Source: Gracilimonas sp035704785 (lineage in GTDB: Bacteria > Bacteroidota > Rhodothermia > Balneolales > Balneolaceae). Taken from it: a stretch of DNA of 64,000 nucleotides. Made by a program: the position numbers and the translations under genes. Positions within the stretch are counted from its first letter, which is position 1, and each line of letters begins with the position of its first letter. The notes beneath the pieces are model-generated. The model was not told the origin of the DNA, did not search any database, and saw only the letters and a list, made by a program, of their open reading frames with translations. The stretch lies in NCBI RefSeq assembly GCF_035704785.1, contig NZ_DASSWP010000030.1, positions 1-64,000 on the forward strand. The letters run 5' to 3'. Below, in pieces: positions 14,247 to 22,805 of the stretch.

Positions 14247-14948
14247 TTAGTTTAAGCTTTTCTCAAGCTTAAGGGCTTTAGGGAAGAGAATGTTGTTCTC
14301 CAGGTGAACATGCTTGTGCAGGTCTTCCTGAAAGCCTTCCAGATTTTGGAATAACACTCGGTACGAGGCACAGGCATTTTCAGGAGGATTGAAGCCATTG
14401 GTTAATTCTTCAATCTTGGCCATCAGCTCTCCGGCTTTATCGTGCTCTTCTTCCAGAGCTTCGACAATGGCCGCTTTTACTGAACCGGTTTTTTTCTGAG
14501 TAACCAACTCTTTGATTTGGGGAAACAATTCTTCCTCTTCTTTCTGAAGGTGCCCCATCATTTCGCTTCGTAACAGACGAACATTCTGAAGTATATCTAA
14601 TAATTCCGGATCCCTTTCTCCATGAACCCGGGCTACTTTCTCGGCATAAAAGCTGATCTCGGGGAGCATTTTCCGCACAAAGCTGTGGTGATTGTTCACG
14701 ATGTAATCGGTCAGAAAATCGAGCGACCATTCGTTGTAGTTATCTTCGGTGTTGTCCGCCATATCCAAAGCGGCCAATTCAGAAACAACCTCTTCCAGAT
14801 CGATCTTTTTAGAAGCGCATGCTTTTTCAAGGGTGCGTCCTCCACCACAGCAAAAATCTAATCCGTGTGAACGAAGAACCTGTGCTGTTCTATAATCTCC
14901 GGCAACGATCTCTCCTACCGGTTTTTGGGATAATGTTTGAGTATTCAT
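14247..14948 (-). CDS. ric: Iron-sulfur cluster repair di-iron protein (Ric/YtfE/ScdA)
   Basis: A 233-residue cytosolic protein of standard length. The N-terminal ScdA_N domain ends in LDFCCGGGRTLEKAC (C33, C34, C44). The rest is a hemerythrin-like four-helix bundle with histidine/glutamate di-iron ligand motifs: NNHHSFVRKM near 82, HLQKEEEELFPQ near 158, EEEHDKAGEL near 190, and HKHVHLENNILFP near the end. Ric proteins repair Fe-S clusters damaged by NO or oxidants. A TTAAGA-N8-TCTTTT operator lies 15-34 bases before the start, and the Rrf2 regulator gene is directly upstream, so NO induction is expected. Confidence 0.95.
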   Translation of the reverse strand: MNTQTLSQKPVGEIVAGDYRTAQVLRSHGLDFCCGGGRTLEKACASKKIDLEEVVSELAALDMADNTEDNYNEWSLDFLTDYIVNNHHSFVRKMLPEISFYAEKVARVHGERDPELLDILQNVRLLRSEMMGHLQKEEEELFPQIKELVTQKKTGSVKAAIVEALEEEHDKAGELMAKIEELTNGFNPPENACASYRVLFQNLEGFQEDLHKHVHLENNILFPKALKLEKSLN

Positions 14949-14962
14949 AATGTTTTAAAGTT

Positions 14963-14982
14963 TTAAGAGTATTTTATCTTTT
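14963..14982. promoter_or_regulatory. Predicted Rrf2/NsrR-type operator 3 (ric)
   Basis: TTAAGA at 14963-14968 and TCTTTT at 14977-14982, 8-base spacer, with two end mismatches from the perfect motif. The spacer GTATTTTA is close to that of the nirK-proximal site (GAATTTTA). It overlaps the likely ric ribosome-binding or early transcript region. Confidence 0.7.
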
Positions 14983-14998
14983 ATTGAATTAAATTTTT

Positions 14999-15451
14999 TT
15001 ACTGCCAGGAAAACTGTCCTTCTGCAGTTAGCCTAAAGTGTTTTTCTTTTCCTTCTTTTGCGATCCCGATCAGTGAGGTACGCTTAAGCATTTTCTCAAT
15101 GGATGATCTGGTCTCGATCCAGCTTTCGTGAAGCGGGCAAGGCTCTTGCGATCCACATCCGGGAAGTCCCAAGGCACACTGTGTAAAAAGCCCGGGGCCG
15201 TCAATCGCTATCACCATATCATAAAGAGTTGCTTTCATTCCCTTATCCGAGAGTCTGACCCCACCATTCGGACCTTTATAGGATTCCATCAATCCATCGG
15301 CAGTAAGCTGTTGCAAAATCTTGGTCAGAAAATGGAATGAGATGTCTAACTCTTCACTGATCTCTTTCAGGGAATAAAACTCTCCCCCACTTTTCGAGGC
15401 CAGGTACAGGGAAGCACGCAATCCATACACGCAAGATTTTGATAGCAACAT
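14999..15451 (-). CDS. Rrf2-family transcriptional regulator (NsrR-like)
   Basis: A 150-residue DNA-binding protein. The winged helix is at residues 1-70 (SKSCVYGLRASLYLAS at the start, then LKEISEELDISFHFLTKILQ as the HTH and YKGPNGGVRLS as the wing). Three cysteines, C92, C99 and C105 (in FTQCALGLPGCGSQEPCPLH), sit where NsrR, IscR and related proteins bind an Fe-S cluster. An NO-sensing repressor is the natural reading given ric immediately downstream and nirK in the same regulon. Its own promoter has a perfect TTAAGA-N8-TCTTAA site 14-33 bases before the start, consistent with autoregulation. I have not given it the nsrR symbol because orthology is unproven. Confidence 0.88.
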   Translation of the reverse strand: MLLSKSCVYGLRASLYLASKSGGEFYSLKEISEELDISFHFLTKILQQLTADGLMESYKGPNGGVRLSDKGMKATLYDMVIAIDGPGLFTQCALGLPGCGSQEPCPLHESWIETRSSIEKMLKRTSLIGIAKEGKEKHFRLTAEGQFSWQ

Positions 15452-15464
15452 AACTAAAATCTAT

Positions 15465-15484
15465 TTAAGAGTAATTTGTCTTAA
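15465..15484. promoter_or_regulatory. Predicted Rrf2/NsrR-type operator 4 (autoregulatory)
   Basis: TTAAGA at 15465-15470 and TCTTAA at 15479-15484, a perfect inverted repeat with an 8-base spacer, ending 14 bases upstream of the Rrf2 start codon. A further TTTAAGAAT half-site overlaps at its far end. Confidence 0.75.
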
Positions 15485-15526
15485 TTTAAGAATTATTGCT
15501 TTAAACCGCAGAATCTTTTTCGGTCA

Positions 15527-16882
15527 TCAAACTGTTTGTGAAAACAATTTTTCCTTCGCTTTATTTCGGTGCAATTTCAGGTCAAAGGCCATACATACAT
15601 TCCTTACAAATGGAATCCCGGCTTCCGTTACCTTTATCGTTCTTCCTGAAATTTGGACCAACCCATCTTGCTCAAGTTCTGATAAGCGGTCTTTGATTTG
15701 CATGAATACTTGTTCACTACCGCCAAATTCTGTTTTGAAACTACACATAATATTCAGGATCTGTTGCCGAATCATAAGGTCTTTATTATTCAGCAGATGG
15801 CCCCTGAATATGGGAATCTCTCCTCTTTCAACTCTTTGCTCGTAGCCCTTCAGGTTCTTTTCATTTTGAGCAAAACTGTACCAGCTGTCACTGATAGCTG
15901 ACATTCCTAAGCCGATCATCGCCTTCGTAGTTCCGGCAGTGTAGCCCATAAAATTCCGATGAAGATCTCCATGCTGCATGGCTTCATACAATCCATCAGA
16001 CCTCAAGGCAAAATGGTCCATCCCGATCTCCACATAATCATTCTCGTAGAACATGCGCTTGCCCAATTCATAAAGGGCTCGTTTTTCATCATCTTTTGGA
16101 AGATCGTCATCATTAAAACCCCGCTGACCATTCCCCTTCATCCATGGCACATGCGCGTAGCTATAGAAGGCGATGCGGTCGGGCCGTAGTTCATTGGTCT
16201 TGTTGATGGTGTTCTCAATGCCCTTTAAATTTTGATGTGGAAGCCCAAACACAAGATCGTGATTTACCGAAGTGTATCCGATCTCCTTCGACCAATCATG
16301 TACCCGCTTCACATTCTCAAAAGACTGAATCCGGTTGATGGCAAATTGCACGCGCGGGTCATAATCCTGAACACCATAAGAAACCCGCCGAAACTCAAGT
16401 TCATACAAGGCCTCCAGATGCTCTCTGGTAGTATTATTGGGGTGGCCTTCAAAACTGAACTCAACCTGTTCTGCTACTTCAGCTTCATCCAAAATTCCGT
16501 AGATGAGTCGCTTCAGGTTGTCGGGACTAAAGAAGGTCGGAGTTCCACCTCCCAAGTGAATTTCTTTTATGATCGGAGTAATGGGTAAAAAATCCGTGTA
16601 AAGTTTCCATTCCTTTAGCACTGTTTTGATATATGGGGATTCGACTTCATGCCTTTTGGTAATTTTTTTATGATATCCGCAAAACGTACACAGGCTTTCA
16701 CAAAACGGAAGATGTATATATAATGAGATACCTTCATCGTACGATTCTGCAAATGAACTTATGAGAGTGGATTCCCAATCCTCAGTCTTAATCCCTGATT
16801 TATTCCAATACGGTACCGTCGGATAACTGGTATATCTCGGTCCCGGCACATTGTATTTTCGGATCAATTCGGTATTCATCAT
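15527..16882 (-). CDS. hemN: Oxygen-independent coproporphyrinogen III oxidase-type radical SAM enzyme
   Basis: A 451-residue protein that fits the HemN family in length. The N-terminal GPRYTSYPTVPYW matches HemN. The radical SAM cluster motif is C61-x3-C65-x2-C68 in HLPFCESLCTFCGYHKK; E. coli HemN has a further cysteine just after this motif, and here it is tyrosine. GGGTPTF (about 112-118) and the substrate-site region ERGEIPIFRGHLL are present. The enzyme makes protoporphyrinogen IX without O2, supplying haem under low oxygen. It is the first gene of the minus-strand run hemN-Rrf2-ric and is probably needed for anaerobic haem supply. The second codon is also ATG, so the start is uncertain by one residue. 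Confidence 0.9.
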   Translation of the reverse strand: MMNTELIRKYNVPGPRYTSYPTVPYWNKSGIKTEDWESTLISSFAESYDEGISLYIHLPFCESLCTFCGYHKKITKRHEVESPYIKTVLKEWKLYTDFLPITPIIKEIHLGGGTPTFFSPDNLKRLIYGILDEAEVAEQVEFSFEGHPNNTTREHLEALYELEFRRVSYGVQDYDPRVQFAINRIQSFENVKRVHDWSKEIGYTSVNHDLVFGLPHQNLKGIENTINKTNELRPDRIAFYSYAHVPWMKGNGQRGFNDDDLPKDDEKRALYELGKRMFYENDYVEIGMDHFALRSDGLYEAMQHGDLHRNFMGYTAGTTKAMIGLGMSAISDSWYSFAQNEKNLKGYEQRVERGEIPIFRGHLLNNKDLMIRQQILNIMCSFKTEFGGSEQVFMQIKDRLSELEQDGLVQISGRTIKVTEAGIPFVRNVCMAFDLKLHRNKAKEKLFSQTV

Positions 16883-17236
16883 GCCTCATATTTTTTGGAT
16901 AAGCTATGATACCAGATGTTTGTTAAGATTTGGTGAAAAAGAAATTTTGGATTTGAAATTTTGAATATTGAATAGATGAGCGAGGACGGATGACGGCGGA
17001 CCGACGACTGGGGAAATGATTTATGATCATCTTGTAAATCCATTACAAAAGCGAAGGATTTGAAAAAATCTATATGCATGATGATGCACTTTATCAATCA
17101 TTCGCTAATTCAGGCAATCGAGTTTGATTAAGCAATGGGACTAAGTGACCCCAACGGAATCGTCGGGAACGATCATAAATTACTTACATTGCTTGAATAA
17201 AATTAAAACAGCCCAACTCATTTACAGTTTTTCTTA
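16883..17236. other. Gene-free region between hemN and the TauE/SafE gene
   Basis: About 354 bases containing the divergent promoters. A minus-strand open frame across part of it has no recognisable coding character. It holds a GC-rich low-complexity patch near 16975-17015 and one copy of the CCCCAACG repeat at 17149-17172. Confidence 0.5.
17149..17172. repeat. CCCAACG...CGTCGGGAACGA repeat, upstream copy
   Basis: CCCCAACGGAATCGTCGGGA is a degenerate version of the palindrome at 18101-18122, in the same orientation. The two copies flank the TauE/SafE gene. Confidence 0.55.
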
Positions 17237-18067
17237 ATGAATTTACTTTTTAGCCTATTCCTTTCTGCCATGAATACTATGAGCGTTGAGATCATGATCC
17301 TCTTGCTCATCATTGCGTTGGTGGGGGGAGTCTGTATTACTACTATTGGTCCGGGCGGTATTTTTGTAACCATCGCCCTTTTTGCCCTGCTCCCCCTTAA
17401 TCCAAGTACCGTAGCTGGTACTGCAAGTGCTACTCTCATTGCCACGGGTATTGTAGGAAGTTTGGGATATCTGCGTTCGGGTGAATTGAAAGGGAAGATT
17501 GCCGGAAAAGCAGCCGGTGGTTTGAGTTTGGCATCTGTGATCGGTGCTTTTGCTGGATCTCAGATCAATACCTTATTAAATGCTTCTACTTTCGCTGTAC
17601 TGTTGGGACTGTTTGTGTTATTCACCGGAATTTTGATCCTCTACCGACAGAAGAAACAGCTTAAACCTGATAGCCGGCTACAGATCGATTCTTCCAAAGG
17701 TCTGGCATGGCTGGGCGGAGTAGGTATTGCCGTAGGATTGCCGAGTGGATTGCTTGGCGTGGGTGGACCTGTTCTCGCAGTTCCGTTGATGGTAGTACTT
17801 GGTGTACCTATGTTACTCTCTGTTGCCCTTGCTCAGGTTCAATCCATTTTCATCTCAGGCTTTGCCACAGCTGGATATATGATACATGGCGCAGTGGATT
17901 GGTATCTCGCTCTCTTCCTGACGGTGCCTTTATTGATAGGAACCATCTCCGGGTGGTATATTGCACAGCGCATTAAAGCCAGCAGGCTGAAGGTATCACT
18001 AGCGATTGTTCTCATCGCCCTCGGAATATATCTCGTAGCCGGCGGTGCTACTCCGGGTGGGGCTTGA
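17237..18067 (+). CDS. TauE/SafE-family anion (sulfite/sulfoacetate) exporter
   Basis: A 276-residue protein with about eight membrane helices in two repeats. Each repeat begins with a glycine-rich family signature: ALVGGVCITTIGPGGIFVTI (29-48) and GIAVGLPSGLLGVGGPVLAV (about 157-176). The TauE/SafE family exports sulfite and organosulfonates or imports related anions; the substrate is not shown here. The ATG at 17237 lies in an unusually A/T-rich leader, and an in-frame ATG at 17270 (MNTMSVEI) is an alternative start just before helix 1. The gene stands alone and is flanked by copies of one intergenic repeat. Confidence 0.88.
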   Translation: MNLLFSLFLSAMNTMSVEIMILLLIIALVGGVCITTIGPGGIFVTIALFALLPLNPSTVAGTASATLIATGIVGSLGYLRSGELKGKIAGKAAGGLSLASVIGAFAGSQINTLLNASTFAVLLGLFVLFTGILILYRQKKQLKPDSRLQIDSSKGLAWLGGVGIAVGLPSGLLGVGGPVLAVPLMVVLGVPMLLSVALAQVQSIFISGFATAGYMIHGAVDWYLALFLTVPLLIGTISGWYIAQRIKASRLKVSLAIVLIALGIYLVAGGATPGGA

Positions 18068-18100
18068 CTAGCCATTGGGACCGGGTGGTCTCGACTAGCA

Positions 18101-18122
18101 TTCCCAACGGGGTCGTTGGGAA
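18101..18122. repeat. TTCCCAACG palindrome, downstream copy
   Basis: Arms TTCCCAACG (18101-18109) and CGTTGGGAA (18114-18122) around GGGT. It is preceded by two direct copies of GACTAGC (near 18066 and 18093). It may help end transcription of the TauE/SafE gene, but there is no T-run. Confidence 0.65.
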
Positions 18123-18200
18123 CGAGGGAAAGTCATCCTCAGGGTGAAGCTTGATCAAATCCTTCTCCCTTTGATGTACCTTGTTCGATGTTGGAAGTTC

Positions 18201-18770
18201 CTACCCCCAGATCTTCAACATAAAGAAAACTATTACGCCAGTTACCGAAACATATAACCAAATTGGAAAAGTCCACCGGGAGACTTTTTTATGGGTTTTA
18301 AATTTCCCGCTCAAGGAAAAGTAAAAACTGGCCAGCACCAGCGGTACCACAAAAACAGAAAGAATAATGTGACTTATCAATATTATAAAGTAGACAGGCC
18401 TTACAAATCCCTCTCCCATGAACTTAGTATCTCCAACAAAATGATGATACACTACATAGCTCACCAGAAATAAAGAGGAAGTCACAAAGGCCGCCAGATT
18501 GAAACGCATGTGCTTCTGGAAATCACGCCGTTTGATCTCACGAAAGGCAAGCAGGAGAAATATGGTACTCAATGAATTCAAACCTGCATTTACTGCCGAT
18601 AGATTTTTGATCCAAGGTACAGGAGTTTCAGCTCCCTCCTTAAAATAGATAAGCCAGAACAAGAAAAGTACAGCAATAGCGCTGATCCCTATTATTAAAG
18701 ACAAGGCTTTTTTCGCACTGATCTGTTCTAATATTTTGGAAGATTCAGGAAGAGTATAATTTTCATTCAT
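18201..18770 (-). CDS. DUF420 membrane protein (CtaM/YozB-like)
   Basis: A 189-residue protein with five membrane helices, about 22-42, 54-76, 89-110, 127-150 and 165-186. Family features include NLSAVNAGLNSLSTIFLLL, the KHMRFNLAAFVTSSLFLVSY helix with its histidine, YVVYHHFVGDTKF, and HIILSVFVVPLVL with a helix histidine. DUF420 proteins include CtaM, which is needed for maturation or activity of haem-copper oxidases. It is divergent from the Alternative Complex III/caa3 operon, which supports an assembly role for that oxidase (inference). Confidence 0.85.
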   Translation of the reverse strand: MNENYTLPESSKILEQISAKKALSLIIGISAIAVLFLFWLIYFKEGAETPVPWIKNLSAVNAGLNSLSTIFLLLAFREIKRRDFQKHMRFNLAAFVTSSLFLVSYVVYHHFVGDTKFMGEGFVRPVYFIILISHIILSVFVVPLVLASFYFSLSGKFKTHKKVSRWTFPIWLYVSVTGVIVFFMLKIWG

Positions 18771-19053
18771 TGTTTTTTGCTTCTATATGGTTGCTAACCA
18801 AAGGTAAGGCAACAAAAAGAGAATTCGTTAATTTTTCGTTTCCTTTCTCGGCATTTTTGTCAAATGTGTACTATCTTTTCAGCCATTGAATCCCACGCGG
18901 ATTCTCAAGTCACCGCCAGCCTATTTAGAATTGTTTTAAATAATAGGTTGTTTGTCCTTTTTGTTCAATTTCCATTGAAAAAATTGATAGATTTGCGCGG
19001 CTTCTGAACTGGAGCTTTATTGCTCTATACGTAAACCTAAATAAGCAATCTTT
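18771..19053. promoter_or_regulatory. Leader region of the actA-ctaF operon
   Basis: A gap of 283 bases between the divergent DUF420 and actA genes. TAGATTTG at 18988-18995 matches the Bacteroidota -7 box TAnnTTTG and lies 58 bases upstream of the actA start. A TTG at 18961-18963 is slightly too far (24-base spacing) for a standard -33 element. An inverted repeat TTCAAT-TTCC-ATTGAA at about 18964-18979 overlaps the spacer and could be an operator. No terminator or riboswitch was seen. Confidence 0.35.
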
Positions 19054-19698
19054 ATGGCGCAGATTTTCCCCAAGTGGACAAATCAGGTTCCCCGAAAAAT
19101 TTTAATTGGATTAATCGTTGTACTTAACGCACTAATTTTTGGTGTTTGGTATTTCTTTTCCCCTGAATACACTGACGTTGGCTATGCTCCGGAACAACCG
19201 GTTCCTTATAGTCATAAACTACACGTAGATCAGCTTGGGCTTGATTGTCAATATTGTCATACAAATGTTTTTGAATCAAAGTTCGCGAACATTCCTGCCA
19301 CTCAAACTTGTATGAATTGCCACAACCAGATCAAAACAGATAGTGATAAACTTGAATTGGTGCGCGAAAGTTGGGAGACTGGTAAATCCCTCGAATGGGT
19401 CCGGGTGCATAACCTTGCTGATTATGCCTATTTCAATCACTCTGCTCACGTTACTGTAGGTGTTGGGTGTGAAAGCTGCCACGGCAGGGTCGATAAGATG
19501 GAAGTTGTGTATCAGGCTGAGCCACTTAGCATGAGCTGGTGCCTGGATTGCCACAGGGAGCCCGAAAAATATATACGTCCCGTTGATGAAGTTACCACCA
19601 TGGGATATGAAGTTGAAAATCAGCTAGAGCTTGGAAGAGAATTGGTAGAGAAGCAAAATATTCATGCTCCAACCTACTGCCAGGGTTGTCATTATTAA
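19054..19698 (+). CDS. actA: Alternative Complex III subunit ActA, pentahaem cytochrome c
   Basis: A 214-residue protein with an N-terminal membrane anchor (about 15-36) and five C-x2-C-H haem motifs at residues 65-69, 86-90, 139-143, 163-167 and 209-213. Five haems and the anchor match ActA of Alternative Complex III, the quinol:cytochrome c/HiPIP oxidoreductase that replaces bc1. It acts on the periplasmic face, passing electrons from ActB towards ActE or the oxidase. It opens an operon running without a break to 32154; actB begins two bases after its stop. The last haem motif ends one residue from the C-terminus. Confidence 0.95.
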   Translation: MAQIFPKWTNQVPRKILIGLIVVLNALIFGVWYFFSPEYTDVGYAPEQPVPYSHKLHVDQLGLDCQYCHTNVFESKFANIPATQTCMNCHNQIKTDSDKLELVRESWETGKSLEWVRVHNLADYAYFNHSAHVTVGVGCESCHGRVDKMEVVYQAEPLSMSWCLDCHREPEKYIRPVDEVTTMGYEVENQLELGRELVEKQNIHAPTYCQGCHY

Positions 19699-19700
19699 TA

Positions 19701-22700
19701 ATGAAGGATTCAGAAATTACAGATCAACAAATGAGCGAAGAAGTCAAAGAAAATACATATTGGAAGAGCTTAAGCGAATTAGCCAATAATAAAGAGTACC
19801 AAAAATTTGCTGAGCGTGAATTCCCTGAAAATGCCACTGAACTGACCGATGGGGTTTCCCGCCGCGGATTCCTCCGTGTTATGGGAGCTTCCGTAGCTTT
19901 GGCAGGATTGGCAGCTTGTCGCCGTCCGGTTCAAAAAATATTGCCATACTCAAAACAGCCTGAAGATGTGGTGGAAGGTGTGCCTTTATTCTATGCAACC
20001 GCCATGCCTGTTCAAGGTAATTTGGTTGGATTGATCGCTGAAAACAACGAAGGACGCCCAACCAAGCTTGAAGGAAATGACCTTCACCCTGCCAGCAAAG
20101 GCGGAAGCAGTATTTACAATCAGGCGGCCATTCTCGGCCTTTACGACCCTGACCGCTCTCGTTTTCCCTTATATAATGGGAATAAAGCTTCCCTAGAAGA
20201 TTTTGAAGCGTTCGCAAGTTCTCATTTTGCAAATACCAGTCAGCGGATCGCTTTTATTTCTGAAGCCAATTCCTCTCCTACCTATAATAGTATAAAGGAG
20301 CAGGCGCTTTCGAAATTCAACAATGCTACCTGGGTTACTTACGAACCTTTCGGTGAAGATAATGTACTTGAAGGGAATAATATTGCTTTCGGAAGCAGGT
20401 TACGCGCTTATTACAATTTTGAAAGTGCAGATGTCATTGTCTCCCTGGATGATGACTTCATGAGCTCGACACATCCAAACAGTGTTGACTATGCCAAGCA
20501 GGTTTCGGCTCGCAGAAAGGTGACCGATACCAATGGTGAAATGAATCGTATCTACGCCGTAGAAGATTCTTTCTCCCTCACCGGTTCTTATGCTGATCAT
20601 CGTTTAAAGATCAAGGCCAGCCAAATGGAGGGATTTACCTATGCTCTCGCTGCCGCGCTTTCCACCCGAATTAATGGGTTAAATACTTTCAACGGATATA
20701 GCAACGAATTTTCTGATCATCGATGGATCACCGTTCTTGCCGATGAGTTGGCAGCAAACGCCGGAAGTTCTACTCTGTCAGCAGGAGCTCAGCATAAACC
20801 TGAAATACACGCCGCAGTGGCAGCGATCAATCAGGCCTTAGGTAATGTTGGAAACACGGTTAGCTACCTTGAAATTCCTTATACCGATGCACAGAGCAGC
20901 ACCGCAGCTTTCCAAGAGGTGGTAGCTGAAATGAAAGCCGGCAATATTGATACGGTTGTTATGGTTGGTGTGAATCCTGTTTACACCGCTTCTGCTCTTG
21001 ATTTTGGGAGCGCCCTCTCCAATGTTGAAACCGTGGTCAATCTTTCTGATTACGTAGATGAGACTGCCAAGAAATCAAACTGGCACGTAAATCATGCCCA
21101 CTTCCTGGAAGCTTGGGGTGACGGATATTCTTATGGCGGAGCGCTTTCAGTTATACAGCCTCAGATTCAGCCTTTATTTAATGGGCTGAGTGGCATCGAA
21201 TTTTTAAACACTATTGTAAACGGGTCTTTGGAGCAGGGTTATTCCCTTGTTCAGGATACCTTCCGCGGATTTTTCAGCTCCGGTTTCAACAACCGCTGGA
21301 CCAACATCCTGCACGATGGTATTGCCACGACGAATAATTTTAATGCCGTAAATGTACGGATAAGCTCCGATTTTGCTTCTGCAATGAATCGGGCTACATC
21401 AAATATATCTTCAACTTCGGGTATTGAAGTTGTTATTCGCCCTGATGCTACTTTATATGACGGGCGTTACGCAAACCTGGGCTGGCTTCAGGAACTTCCT
21501 GACCCCATGACCAAGATCACTTGGGATAATGTGGCCCTTATGAGTCCTGCAATGGCAAAACGATTAGGTATAGAAAAGCCGGGTCCCGGAAATGATGCCT
21601 TTGATGTAGTTGAGATTACGGTTAATGGAAAAAGTATTGAAATTGCTGCCTGGATTCAGCCCGGTCACGTAGATGATTCCATCACTTTAACAACCGGCTA
21701 TGGCCGTAAGGGAATTGGTCGCGTTGCTAGTTCTTACATTGATTACACCGCTGGCGGCGTTGATGTGTATCCGTTGAAAGCAACTTTAGATATGTTTTTT
21801 ACAGCTGCTGAAGTTTCAAAAACCGGAGAAACCTACGAAATTGCCTGTGTTCAGGATCACCACAGTCTTGAAGGCCGCGATATGTATCGTCAGGCCTCCC
21901 TTTCTGAATACAAAGAAAATCCGGACTTCGCCTCTTTTGAATCGGTTCATACTTATCCCGTTCCGGGAATGAAAGAAGCGGCCGAAATGGGTGAAGATGA
22001 GCCTATTTCACTCTTTGACGAGCAAACCTTCCCTGATTACGAACCACAATGGGGAATGGCTATTGACCTGAACTCTTGTTTTGGTTGCGGAGTGTGTGTG
22101 ATCGCTTGTCAGTCAGAGAACAATATCCCTGTGATAGGCAAGAAAGAAGTTAAACGCGGCCGTGAAATGCACTGGATAAGAAATGACCGCTATTACGTTG
22201 GTGATGATCCAAATTCACCGCAAGCCGTTCACCAGCCGGTCCCTTGCATGCACTGTGAGTTGGCTCCTTGTGAGCAGGTTTGTCCTGTTGCGGCAACCAC
22301 CCACAGCCCCGACGGCATGAACCAAATGACGTATAACCGCTGTATCGGAACTCGTTACTGCGCTAATAACTGCCCGTACAAAGTGCGTCGTTTTAATTTC
22401 TTCAACTATCCCAAAGAATATTTAACCACCGGTGACGATCCCGATATCATCCAAATGGCGATGAACCCGGAAGTTACCGTACGTTTCCGCGGTGTAATGG
22501 AAAAATGTACGTATTGCGTGCAGCGTGTTAACCGTGCTAAAATTAAAGCCAAGATAGAAACCGGTTCAGTAATACCGCCGGACGGTGCAGTTAAAACAGC
22601 TTGTCAACAAGCTTGCCCTGCCGATGCCATATACTTTGGTGACATATCCGACGAAGATACCGAAGTTGCCAAAATGAAACGCAATCCACGAAACTATCAG

Positions 22701-22778
22701 ATGCTCGAGGAACTCAATACACGTCCGAGAACATCATATGTAGCTAAACTTACGAACCCGAACCCAGCTTTGGCTTAA
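19701..22778 (+). CDS. actB: Alternative Complex III subunit ActB (molybdopterin-like plus Fe-S)
   Basis: A 1025-residue two-part protein. A twin-arginine signal, DGVSRRGFLRVMGAS, has its RR at 54-55. About 700 residues resembling a molybdopterin oxidoreductase catalytic subunit follow; in ActB this part is known to lack the cofactor. The C-terminal ferredoxin-like domain begins near residue 793 with CFGCGVCVIACQ, then CMHCELAPCEQVCP, CIGTRYCANNCPYK, and CTYCVQRVNRAK with a closing CQQACPADA, giving ligands for three [4Fe-4S] clusters and one [3Fe-4S] or [4Fe-4S] cluster. The ATG at 19701 is chosen over an in-frame TTG at 19686 inside actA because it follows the actA stop by two bases. Confidence 0.95.
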   Translation: MKDSEITDQQMSEEVKENTYWKSLSELANNKEYQKFAEREFPENATELTDGVSRRGFLRVMGASVALAGLAACRRPVQKILPYSKQPEDVVEGVPLFYATAMPVQGNLVGLIAENNEGRPTKLEGNDLHPASKGGSSIYNQAAILGLYDPDRSRFPLYNGNKASLEDFEAFASSHFANTSQRIAFISEANSSPTYNSIKEQALSKFNNATWVTYEPFGEDNVLEGNNIAFGSRLRAYYNFESADVIVSLDDDFMSSTHPNSVDYAKQVSARRKVTDTNGEMNRIYAVEDSFSLTGSYADHRLKIKASQMEGFTYALAAALSTRINGLNTFNGYSNEFSDHRWITVLADELAANAGSSTLSAGAQHKPEIHAAVAAINQALGNVGNTVSYLEIPYTDAQSSTAAFQEVVAEMKAGNIDTVVMVGVNPVYTASALDFGSALSNVETVVNLSDYVDETAKKSNWHVNHAHFLEAWGDGYSYGGALSVIQPQIQPLFNGLSGIEFLNTIVNGSLEQGYSLVQDTFRGFFSSGFNNRWTNILHDGIATTNNFNAVNVRISSDFASAMNRATSNISSTSGIEVVIRPDATLYDGRYANLGWLQELPDPMTKITWDNVALMSPAMAKRLGIEKPGPGNDAFDVVEITVNGKSIEIAAWIQPGHVDDSITLTTGYGRKGIGRVASSYIDYTAGGVDVYPLKATLDMFFTAAEVSKTGETYEIACVQDHHSLEGRDMYRQASLSEYKENPDFASFESVHTYPVPGMKEAAEMGEDEPISLFDEQTFPDYEPQWGMAIDLNSCFGCGVCVIACQSENNIPVIGKKEVKRGREMHWIRNDRYYVGDDPNSPQAVHQPVPCMHCELAPCEQVCPVAATTHSPDGMNQMTYNRCIGTRYCANNCPYKVRRFNFFNYPKEYLTTGDDPDIIQMAMNPEVTVRFRGVMEKCTYCVQRVNRAKIKAKIETGSVIPPDGAVKTACQQACPADAIYFGDISDEDTEVAKMKRNPRNYQMLEELNTRPRTSYVAKLTNPNPALA

Positions 22779-22805
22779 GATATTAATCAGGAATACATCC
22801 AAAAC

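Noticed and set aside
16879..17097. Minus-strand 72-codon open frame upstream of hemN
   Set aside because: It overlaps the hemN start, has no recognisable domain and crosses a low-complexity intergenic patch, so it does not look coding.
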